Shown: in pieces, positions 1 to 6,062 of the stretch
How the letters are laid out: every line of letters begins with the position of its first letter
Numbering within the stretch: the stretch's first letter is position 1
Assembly: GCA_016217595.1 (NCBI GenBank)
Contig: JACRHS010000021.1
Coordinates: 124,001-188,000 of the forward strand
Length of the DNA: 64,000 nucleotides
Source: Opitutia bacterium
Lineage (GTDB): Bacteria > Verrucomicrobiota > Verrucomicrobiia > Opitutales > Opitutaceae
Reading direction: 5' to 3'
Made by a program: the position numbers and the translations under genes
Notes under the pieces: model-generated
The model's database searches: none
What the model was told of the DNA's origin: nothing
The model's input: only the letters and a program-made list of their open reading frames with translations

Positions 1-546
1 AGCCCCACGCTTCTCGATCAACTTTTCGCGCGTGACCCGCGCCACCTCGTACGGTTTCCCGAGCTGCCCATAGACGAGGCCCTGGCCGAATGGCCGGCCC
101 TGCTCACCGCCGCCACAGCACCGGCCCCGCCGCCGCCGCGCACTCCGGCCACCAGCGCGCCGCCTCCCTCCGCGCCGGCCGCGACGCCACCTTCAGCCAG
201 CCAGATCGCCACGCTGGCCACGCAGCTCTGGCGCGCTCGCGTCAAGTTGCTCGACCCGCAAACCACTCCGCCGGGCGGCGACGCGCACCGCAGCCTGCGG
301 CATATTGAAAGCAGCCTCGAAACGCTGGCTGCCATGGGCGTCTGCATCCGCGACCATCTGCAGGAGCCCTACGACCCGGGGCTGCCCATCAATGTCATCA
401 CCTTTTTACCCACCGCGGAGCTCGCTCGCGACACCGTGATCGAGACGATCCGCCCGTCCATTTTCTGGCACGACCGTTTGTTGCAGTCCGGCGAAGTCAT
501 CGTCGGTACCCCACCCGCCACCTCTACCCCTAACCCCACGCCATGA
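1..546 (+). CDS. GrpE-like protein, 3' part (start lies outside the window)
   Basis: An open frame runs from the first base to a stop at 546 and overlaps the next start by ATGA, so this is the C-terminal ~181 residues of a longer protein. A Pro/Ala-rich linker (about residues 38-65 of the visible part) separates two folded parts. The C-terminal segment has IETIRPSIFWHDRLLQ followed by GEVIVGTP, resembling the end of GrpE-family nucleotide exchange factors (G-E-V-x-V/I-G). The translational coupling to an Hsp70 homologue supports a role in resetting that chaperone's nucleotide cycle. The family call rests on this short tail and on context; an unrelated Hsp70 partner remains possible. Confidence 0.5.
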   Translation, partial: SPTLLDQLFARDPRHLVRFPELPIDEALAEWPALLTAATAPAPPPPRTPATSAPPPSAPAATPPSASQIATLATQLWRARVKLLDPQTTPPGGDAHRSLRHIESSLETLAAMGVCIRDHLQEPYDPGLPINVITFLPTAELARDTVIETIRPSIFWHDRLLQSGEVIVGTPPATSTPNPTP

Positions 547-3029
547 ATAGAACGACCATCGACTACGGCATCGACCTCGGCACCACCAACAGCAGCATCG
601 CCCTCGCCTCAGGCACCGACACCGAGGTGATCCGCAACGCGCTCGACGCCGAGCTCACCCCCTCGGCCGTGCACATCAACGCCGCCGGCGCCCTCTGGGT
701 CGGCCAGCACGCCCGCGCCCGCCTCGTCGACGAACGCGCCGCCGGGCAGGTCGCCGTCGAGTTCAAGCGCCGCATCGGCACCGGCTACGAGTACACTTTC
801 GCGCCCTCCGGCCGGAAAATGCTCCCCGAGGCGCTTTCCGCCGAGGTGTTGAAATCGCTGCGCGCCGATGTCGCCCGCGGCAAGGGCGAGGAGATCGCCG
901 CCATCGTCATCACCGTCCCCGCCGCCTTCGAGCTGCACCAATGCGAGGCGACCAAACGCGCCGCCGATCTCGCCGGCTTCTCCCACGCCGCGCTGCTCCA
1001 GGAGCCGGTCGCCGCCGCGCTCGCCTACGGCTACCAGAAAATCGACGCCCGCGCCTGCTGGCTCGTGTTCGACTTCGGCGGCGGCACGTTCGACGCCGCC
1101 CTCGTCTCCTCGCGCGACGGCGCCATGCACGTCATCAACCACGGCGGCGACAGCTTCCTCGGCGGCGCCGACATCGATCTGGCCATCGTGCAACACCTGC
1201 TCGTGCCGCGCATCCACCGCGATCTGCGCGCGCCGGATTTCCGGCTCGGCGATCCGCGTTACACCCACGACCTGCTCCGCCTGAAGGCCGCCGCCGAGAC
1301 CGCCAAGATCGAGCTCGCGCAAAAATCCCAGGCCCATCTCGAAGTTGTCCTCGGCTCCATCTCCCCCCGGCCGGTGACACTCGAAGCCACGCTCACCCAG
1401 GCCGAAGTCGCGCGCCTCGCCGAGCCCATCGCCGTCAAAGCCGCCGACATCGCCCTGCGCGTCCTTCGCGAGAAAAACCTCGCGCCCGCCGCCGTGGCCA
1501 AACTGCTCTTTGTCGGCGGCCCCACGCTCGCGCCCTGGTTTCGCGACGTCGTCCAAGACCGGCTCGGCATCGCGGCCGACCACACCATCGACCCGCTCAC
1601 CGCCGTCGCGCGCGGCGCGGCGATTTTTGCCAGCACGCAACCCATGCCGCGGCCGGCCGTCGCGCCCGCCCCAGCGCCCGCGTCGGAAAGAGGTTTCACC
1701 ATCGAGATCCTGGCCAAGCGCGTGGGCTCCGACCTCACACCGCTCGTCAGCGGCCGGGTGCTCCCGCCCGCCGGCCAGTCGCTCGCCGGCTACACCATCG
1801 AGTTCATCAACCCCGCGACCAAGTGGCGCAGCGGCCGCCACGAAATCCGCCCGGGGGGCGCCTTCCTGCTCACCCTGCACGCCACACCCGCCGCGCCCAA
1901 CCGTTGCCAGCTGGAACTCCGCACGCCCGCCGGCGCCCTCTGTGCCACCACGCCCGATCATTTCGATTACACGCTCGGCGTCGTCATCGAGGAGCAGCCG
2001 ATCATCAACACTCTCGGCGTCGCCACCGCCGACAACCGCGTGGGGCTCCATTTCACCAAGGGCCAGCCGCTCCCGGCGCGCAGCACCCGCACTTACCGCA
2101 CCTCGCGCGAACTGCTCCGCGGCGACACCTCTGACGCGCTCCGCATCCCCATCATCGAAGGCAACCGCCCGCTGGCCGACCGCAATTTCCTGATCGGCAT
2201 GCTCCTGATCCGCGCCGCCAACCTCCAACGCGACCTCCCGCTCGGGAGCGAAATCGAGGTGACGTTGCGCATGGACACCTCCCGGCTGCTCACCGTCCAG
2301 GCTTACGTGCCGCTCATCGACGCCGAGTTTCCCGCCACGCTGGAGCTCGGCGGCAAAGTTCGCCAACCCGACCTCTCCATCCTGCGCCAGGAACTCGCCC
2401 GCGAGCAAAACCGTTTCGCCGCCCTGACTCTGCCCGCCGACTTGTCCGACGAGATCCAGGCCGCGGGCGCCACCATCGAAAGCCTCCACGCCCAACTCAG
2501 CCAGACGCTCCTCGGCGGCGCCGCCGACTTCGACACGTTGCTCCGCGCCGAACGCGATCTGATGGAGCTCAAGGATCGCGTGGACGCCTTCGCCACGCTC
2601 CTCGCCTGGCCCGTCGCCGCCCAGGAGGCGGAAAGCTGGCTGCATCACTTCGACCTCATCATCGAAAACCACGGCACCGACGAAGACCGCGTGCGCGCCA
2701 TCTCGCTGCGCGCCCAGACCCGCGTTTTCCTGATGGAGAAAAATCTCGACCGGCTCCGCCGCAAAACCGCCGAACTCTCCGACGCCTACGCGGCCATCGC
2801 GCAACGCGAGCCCTCGTTCTGGACCGACCATCTCGAAATTCTCGCCCAACGCCTGCCCCAGATGCGCGACCAGCCCAAGGCCGGCCTCCTGCTCAAACGC
2901 GGCCGGCACGCCGCCGCCACCGCGCAGCTCGAAACCGTCAAAGAAGTCGTGTTCCAACTCCAGGAGCTGCTGCCCCCGCCCGTCGCCCAGCCCGCCGCGC
3001 TCGGCTACGGTTCCAACCTCGTGCACTGA
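543..3029 (+). CDS. Hsp70-family (DnaK-like) chaperone with divergent C-terminal half
   Basis: 828 residues. The actin-like ATPase domain occupies about residues 1-385: phosphate-1 loop IDLGTTNSS near residues 9-17, phosphate-2 loop FDFGGGTFDAAL near 175-187, and adenosine-binding LLFVGGPTLAPWF near 321. The part after about residue 385 does not look like the usual beta-sandwich substrate domain plus EEVD-type tail. It is an extended module ending in probable helices, and the protein is about 190 residues longer than DnaK. It is therefore a specialised Hsp70-like protein rather than the housekeeping dnaK. It is coupled to an upstream GrpE-like gene (4-base overlap) and followed 8 bases later by a small membrane protein. 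Its client is unknown. Confidence 0.88.
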   Translation: MNRTTIDYGIDLGTTNSSIALASGTDTEVIRNALDAELTPSAVHINAAGALWVGQHARARLVDERAAGQVAVEFKRRIGTGYEYTFAPSGRKMLPEALSAEVLKSLRADVARGKGEEIAAIVITVPAAFELHQCEATKRAADLAGFSHAALLQEPVAAALAYGYQKIDARACWLVFDFGGGTFDAALVSSRDGAMHVINHGGDSFLGGADIDLAIVQHLLVPRIHRDLRAPDFRLGDPRYTHDLLRLKAAAETAKIELAQKSQAHLEVVLGSISPRPVTLEATLTQAEVARLAEPIAVKAADIALRVLREKNLAPAAVAKLLFVGGPTLAPWFRDVVQDRLGIAADHTIDPLTAVARGAAIFASTQPMPRPAVAPAPAPASERGFTIEILAKRVGSDLTPLVSGRVLPPAGQSLAGYTIEFINPATKWRSGRHEIRPGGAFLLTLHATPAAPNRCQLELRTPAGALCATTPDHFDYTLGVVIEEQPIINTLGVATADNRVGLHFTKGQPLPARSTRTYRTSRELLRGDTSDALRIPIIEGNRPLADRNFLIGMLLIRAANLQRDLPLGSEIEVTLRMDTSRLLTVQAYVPLIDAEFPATLELGGKVRQPDLSILRQELAREQNRFAALTLPADLSDEIQAAGATIESLHAQLSQTLLGGAADFDTLLRAERDLMELKDRVDAFATLLAWPVAAQEAESWLHHFDLIIENHGTDEDRVRAISLRAQTRVFLMEKNLDRLRRKTAELSDAYAAIAQREPSFWTDHLEILAQRLPQMRDQPKAGLLLKRGRHAAATAQLETVKEVVFQLQELLPPPVAQPAALGYGSNLVH

Positions 3030-3037
3030 CACCCGCC

Positions 3038-3562
3038 ATGTCCGCCCGCGCCCCCGCCATCGGCACCGCCCTCCGTCTCGCCAAAGCGCACGACCTCGTC
3101 CGACGCGGCCACCACAAAGCCGCCCGCGCGCTCGTGGCCCCCGACGGCCGCCCGCCGGAAAACGACACGGAACTGCACGCACTCGCCGCCATCGCGACTC
3201 ACGCCGGCGACTACACGGAGGCCTTGTCGCTCTGGCAACTCCTCCGCCAACGCCAGCCGCGACACCCCGAAGCCGCGCGCATGATCGCCGCCATCGAGTG
3301 CTGGCAAACTCGCCCGTCGTGGTACCGCTACGTGCCCGCCAGCGCCGCCGCGCTCGCCGGACTCCTGCTGTGCGTGATTCTATACGTCAGCCTCTCCTCC
3401 ACGCCGACGCGCCCGGCAGCAATAAACGCGACCTCGCCCCGCACCGCACCGGCGCCCGCCGGAAACCCCGCCCTCGCGCCCGCCCAACTCACCGAGCCCC
3501 CCGCCATCCGCCTGCCCGCCGCCACAAGCCACCCCAAAAACAAACCCCGCGCCACGCCCTGA
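3038..3562 (+). CDS. Small TPR-like membrane protein of the Hsp70 operon
   Basis: 174 residues, starting at ATG 8 bases after the Hsp70 stop. The N-terminal ~85 residues are helical and resemble one or two TPR units (alternating helices ending in a stretch like LRQRQPRHPEAARMIAAIE). One membrane segment follows (about residues 95-118, rich in Ala, Leu, Val). The C-terminal ~55 residues are a Pro/Ala/Thr-rich tail, probably outside the cytoplasmic face. The gene is not recognised as a named family. Its position suggests it anchors or adapts the Hsp70-like protein at the membrane, which is inference only. Confidence 0.6.
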   Translation: MSARAPAIGTALRLAKAHDLVRRGHHKAARALVAPDGRPPENDTELHALAAIATHAGDYTEALSLWQLLRQRQPRHPEAARMIAAIECWQTRPSWYRYVPASAAALAGLLLCVILYVSLSSTPTRPAAINATSPRTAPAPAGNPALAPAQLTEPPAIRLPAATSHPKNKPRATP

Positions 3563-3797
3563 CCCAAAGCTCCCGCAGTTCGCCATCATATTAAGCCGCG
3601 CGCATTCCCTGCATTTATTGAAATTGCTAATTATTGATCTACTTTAATATAAAGAATGGCACGCAAGCCTACAGTCACGAGTCAAAACCTGACATCCTCC
3701 GCTCGGCCGCGCGCGTCTGCCAGATGCTCGTCCGCCCGGCCGCAGAGGCAAAACCGTAGCCGCAGAGTTTCGGCCTGGGCTATATAGACTGCGTGAA

Positions 3798-3851
3798 GGT
3801 GGGGCGGGCTTTACGCCCGCCAAAACCGGCGGGGATAAACCCCGCCCCACC
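3798..3851. repeat. REP-like palindrome, family R2, copy 1
   Basis: Two G/C hairpins back to back, GGCGGGC-tttac-GCCCGCC and GGCGGGG-ataaa-CCCCGCC, with outer ends GGTGGGGCGGG and CCCGCCCCACC that are themselves complementary. A second copy lies in inverted orientation at 48642-48693. The element sits in a gene-free stretch (3563-3903) whose first half is AT-rich (about 3590-3660); no other feature is visible there. Confidence 0.8.
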
Positions 3852-3903
3852 GCCGGGCATCACGGCCGGTCCCACTCCGTAATGAGCAGGTGAGTTTGGA
3901 AAA

Positions 3904-4152
3904 CTATGGCTCCTGCTTCACCAACCATTTGCGCAACCGGTCAAAAACCTCGGTCAAGGTGGCCTCTTTTACCAGCTCAGGCTCCTTGCCATTTTGCCGC
4001 AGCCGGAACCGCCGTTCACCCCACAAGCCCGGAGCGTCAATCAGCTCGACTTTGAGCGCCTTGCCCGTCCTTTTATCTTTGATCGAGATGCGAAACCGTG
4101 CCGGAGATCGCCCCATGAGCGAAACCAAAAAATTACCCCTCAAAAATAGCAA
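3904..4152 (-). CDS. Small basic protein, unknown function
   Basis: Up to 82 residues from a TTG at 4152; an ATG at 4116 would give a 70-residue protein and may be the true start. The composition is protein-like and charged (for example KDKRTGKALKVELIDAPG and VFDRLRKWLVKQ), with an apparent beta-rich first half and a C-terminal amphipathic helix. Its 5' end overlaps a putative attC site (4147-4221), so it would be a reverse-oriented cassette gene. GC content is lower than in chromosomal neighbours. The plus-strand ORF over the same bases looks like a shadow. No family recognised. Confidence 0.5.
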   Translation of the reverse strand: MLFLRGNFLVSLMGRSPARFRISIKDKRTGKALKVELIDAPGLWGERRFRLRQNGKEPELVKEATLTEVFDRLRKWLVKQEP

Positions 4153-4221
4153 CCCATTATCTTGCTTTCATATCCAGCGCTACCCGTTAAAACGCGGTAG
4201 GTGCGAATAACACTGTTGGGC
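4147..4221 (+). other. Putative integron attC site 1
   Basis: R' box GTTGGGC at 4215-4221 fits GTTRRRY. A left box TAGCAAC at 4147-4153 pairs through AAC/GTT. Inner pairings are TTAT with ATAA and CTACC (4180s) with GGTAG (4196-4200). Length 75 bp is in the usual attC range. The L''/L' pairing is imperfect, making this the weakest of the three short sites. Confidence 0.42.
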
Positions 4222-4235
4222 AAAAATACCCCGTC

Positions 4236-4580
4236 GTGATTTCCCAAAAGAAAGCGGACCAGCTTGAGCGCAGTTACCGCGCCATCCTCTACCGGCGACC
4301 CATTGGAATATTCTCAGTCTTGATGCTGATCGGCGTCTGCATCTTCAGTCTTGGGCTGATTCTCTCGGCATCGAAGGTTCATTTCCCATTCTATTCGCTC
4401 TACTGCATCGCATTTTCCCTGCTGATCATAGCCATTTCTTTTCATTGGTTGCTTCAGGCGGTTGCACTCCTGAAGAAGAAAGATTGGTCAGGCGTTTTCA
4501 TGGTGTGCCTGGGTTTGGGTGCAACCTACTTCGGAGCTCTTTTGCTCAGCACTTGTTTCCCCTTGGTCTCGAGTCCATGA
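4236..4580 (+). CDS. Small three-helix membrane protein (cassette gene)
   Basis: 114 residues from a GTG start 14 bases after the R' box of attC site 1. There is a short charged N-terminus (SQKKADQLERSYRAILYRR) and then three hydrophobic segments at about residues 24-46, 52-78 and 85-108. No catalytic motif is visible and no family is recognised. The stop at 4580 lies 7 bases before the left box of attC site 2, the normal spacing for a one-gene integron cassette. Small membrane proteins of unknown role are common in environmental cassettes. Confidence 0.6.
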   Translation: MISQKKADQLERSYRAILYRRPIGIFSVLMLIGVCIFSLGLILSASKVHFPFYSLYCIAFSLLIIAISFHWLLQAVALLKKKDWSGVFMVCLGLGATYFGALLLSTCFPLVSSP

Positions 4581-4587
4581 AGAAAGA

Positions 4588-4647
4588 GCCCAACCAGATG
4601 CCAGTGCCAATGTCGGGGCTGCGCCCCGCCATGGCACATCGTTAACG
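4588..4647 (+). other. Putative integron attC site 2 (best-formed)
   Basis: Left box GCCCAAC at 4588-4594 matches RYYYAAC; right box GTTAACG at 4641-4647 is a degenerate GTTRRRY. Between them GATG pairs with CATC, GTGCCAATG pairs with CATGGCAC leaving one unpaired A (the extrahelical base expected of attC), and GGGGC-tgc-GCCCC forms the terminal hairpin. Length is 60 bp and the site lies directly between two small ORFs. Confidence 0.72.
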
Positions 4648-4677
4648 ATCGGCAGAACAAACATTCGGTCCAATCCC

Positions 4678-4935
4678 ATGAAGATAAAATATTGGCTCTC
4701 CCTTGTGGTATGTCTGGCAATGTGGGCATATTTTCGGCGCGAACACCCATTCACCGCCAAGACCTGGGCATTTCTTATCATTGCGCATTTGCCGGCACTG
4801 ATCGGGTTACTCGCCCTCGAGAGAAAGAAGACCAATCTTCATCCAATTCTTTGTTTTTTGATCATTTGGATCGGAGGTTTCGTTTTCGTTGGCGTCTTTG
4901 GAAAGCTAATGGGCCTCGGCACGCCATCGTCATGA
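4678..4935 (+). CDS. Small membrane protein (cassette gene)
   Basis: 85 residues beginning MKIKYWLSLVV at ATG 4678. A longer in-frame ORF exists upstream, but it would run through attC site 2 and lacks protein-like composition, so the internal ATG is preferred. Three hydrophobic segments are visible (about residues 5-16, 24-43 and 55-77) with a basic loop ERKKTN. No Shine-Dalgarno is evident, as is common for cassette genes. Function unknown. Confidence 0.58.
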   Translation: MKIKYWLSLVVCLAMWAYFRREHPFTAKTWAFLIIAHLPALIGLLALERKKTNLHPILCFLIIWIGGFVFVGVFGKLMGLGTPSS

Positions 4936-4961
4936 AGAAGAGGCCGATCTACATCGCTACA

Positions 4962-5035
4962 GCGACAACGCCTCTATGACCTCACCCCTAAATTCAGTAT
5001 CGCCGCTTCGGCGTGGCTGAGCTCAATCGTTAGGC
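4962..5035 (+). other. Putative integron attC site 3
   Basis: Right box GTTAGGC at 5029-5035 is a perfect GTTRRRY. The left side has GACAACG (4964-4970), where AACG pairs with CGTT. TGACCTCA pairs with TGAGCTCA with one mismatch, and the centre contains CGCCG-ctt-CGGCG. Length about 74 bp. The next ORF starts 2 bases after the right box, which is typical of cassettes. Confidence 0.6.
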
Positions 5036-5037
5036 AA

Positions 5038-5235
5038 ATGAACTTCGTTCTAAACGCGCTACGACTCCGTCTGAAGCATACATGGCAGCGCATCACGCGT
5101 GGATATGGCGATGACGAGATCGATTGGGAGCTACGAGAAAAGCTCGCGAAAGAAGTGAAGGATGAGATGGAGGAAAAGTTCGGCCCTCAGTTGGACAAGC
5201 CGAGAGGGCCTGGCCGAGTATTGTTGTATTCTTAA
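5038..5235 (+). CDS. Small charged protein (cassette gene) ending inside a palindrome
   Basis: 65 residues from ATG 5038, immediately downstream of attC site 3. It is hydrophilic and probably helical, with an acidic/basic second half (ELREKLAKEVKDEMEEKFG). The last residues, ending GRVLLYS, are encoded by the left arm of the palindrome at 5213-5287, and the stop codon lies in the palindrome's loop. Membrane segments and known motifs are absent. Function unknown. Confidence 0.55.
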   Translation: MNFVLNALRLRLKHTWQRITRGYGDDEIDWELREKLAKEVKDEMEEKFGPQLDKPRGPGRVLLYS

Positions 5236-5287
5236 GTAGTCCGAACGGTGATTACGCCCGCTCACTTGCCATACAACAATACTCGGC
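5213..5287. repeat. Long palindromic element, copy 1 (17-bp perfect arms)
   Basis: Arms GCCGAGTATTGTTGTAT (5213-5229) and ATACAACAATACTCGGC (5271-5287) are perfectly complementary and enclose a 41-base loop containing AGTCCGAACGGTGATTACG. The element sits between two convergent genes and could act as a two-way terminator. The loop is shared with copies at 5850-5924 and 8242-8282. Upstream CAAGCCGAGAGG and downstream CCCCTTTTGCC match the flanks of the other copies. Confidence 0.88.
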
Positions 5288-5690
5288 TAGACCCCTTTTG
5301 CCCCCCGTCTGAACTTAATCCTCCATGTGCAAACGCATTCCTGAATCGCATCGCATCTCCAAGCAGCTTTTCGTGATCATTCATCGCTTGGCCGGCCAGC
5401 AATCCACGCTTCTTCACGAGCCACATAACCAGACGGCGCTTGGCAGCGAACGAGCAAGTGTCGGTCTCAACGATCAACGACCTGAATTCTTCCGCCTTCT
5501 CGCCGCCCGTGGGAAAGAAGTAAAGCGTGATGATCTTCTCCAAGAGTCGCTCAATACTCTGAGCGCCCTCAATGACGTTGGCACGGTTCGCTCTCGCTGG
5601 TCCCGTGACTGCCGCTAGAACCTGAGCATCCAAAGGGGCATCAGATGCGGCAGCAACCTTGGTAGTATGTAAAGCAGGTAGGGTATACAT
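5262..5690 (-). CDS. HEPN-like small protein, unknown role
   Basis: 142 residues, mostly helical. Residues 117-122 read RNAFAH, the Rx4H-type motif (commonly RN-x3-H) of HEPN-domain proteins, in which Arg and His often form an RNase active site; this one lies at the C-terminal helix as expected. The rest (for example LLEKIITLYFFP and RLVMWLVKKRG) fits a helical bundle. The C-terminus RVLLYGK is encoded by the right arm of the palindrome shared with the convergent upstream gene. HEPN proteins are frequent in toxin-antitoxin and defence modules, but no antitoxin partner is recognisable here. The family call is tentative. Confidence 0.5.
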   Translation of the reverse strand: MYTLPALHTTKVAAASDAPLDAQVLAAVTGPARANRANVIEGAQSIERLLEKIITLYFFPTGGEKAEEFRSLIVETDTCSFAAKRRLVMWLVKKRGLLAGQAMNDHEKLLGDAMRFRNAFAHGGLSSDGGQKGSSRVLLYGK

Positions 5691-5719
5691 AGGATTTCTT
5701 GGCTAGACACTATAGCTGC

Positions 5720-5872
5720 GTGAAGCCGAGCGAAGGAGAAAAAGGTGCTGGCCCCCGGGAGCGTGGATTGCTCGCGCAAAGCGAGCCGAGCCACAAGATG
5801 GAGGCGTCAGCCAAAACCACCGACAAAGGTGCCAAGCCGAAGGGGCCTGGCCGAGTATTGTTGTATTCTTAA
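5720..5872 (+). CDS. Possible 50-residue ORF ending in palindrome copy 2
   Basis: GTG at 5720 (or ATG at 5798, 24 residues) opens a short Lys/Glu/Gly/Pro-rich frame with a segment EASAKTTDKGAKPKG and ending GPGRVLLYS. That ending is almost the same as the C-terminus of the 65-residue protein at 5038-5235, because both are encoded by the same repeat. There is no ribosome-binding site and no fold expected. It may be a by-product of the repeat rather than a gene. The rest of the 5691-6062 gap holds palindrome copy 2 and the leader of the next gene. Confidence 0.2.
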   Translation: MKPSEGEKGAGPRERGLLAQSEPSHKMEASAKTTDKGAKPKGPGRVLLYS

Positions 5873-5924
5873 TCAGTCCAAACAGTGATTACACCCACGC
5901 ACCTGCCATACAACCATACTCGGC
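5850..5924. repeat. Long palindromic element, copy 2
   Basis: Arms GCCGAGTATTGTTGTAT (5850-5866) and ATACAACCATACTCGGC (5908-5924) differ from perfect pairing at one base; the 41-base loop (5867-5907) contains CAGTCCAAACAGTGATTAC. Flanks GCCAAGCCGAAGG (5831-5843) and CCCTTTGTGCCC match copy 3. GTTAGCT at 5945-5951 resembles an attC right box, and ACAAAGG at 5823-5829 can pair with CCTTTGT at 5931-5937, so the whole may be a very long attC. Confidence 0.85.
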
Positions 5925-6062
5925 AGCCCCCCTTTGTGCCCTACGTTAGCTGCACGAAGGGTCGTACGGGCGATATGACTGCCTTTGGAAGGGCGCACTG
6001 AGGCGCGCGGCCTACGATACTTGTGGGCTCGCCCTGGCACCGCGCGCCCTTAGGAGAATCGC

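Noticed and set aside
609-3182. Very long minus-strand ORF opposite the Hsp70 gene, and similar antisense ORFs throughout
   Set aside because: GC-rich codon bias removes stops from antisense frames; the translations are Gly/Ala/Arg/Glu-rich without motifs, while the sense frames match known families.
3890-4210. 106-residue plus-strand ORF over the minus-strand small protein
   Set aside because: Composition is Ser/Arg-rich and shadow-like; the minus frame looks more like a folded protein.
5213-5924. Palindrome copies 1 and 2 as ordinary rho-independent terminators
   Set aside because: Loops are 41 bases and conserved between copies, arms are not GC-rich, and no T-run follows; termination may still be a side effect.
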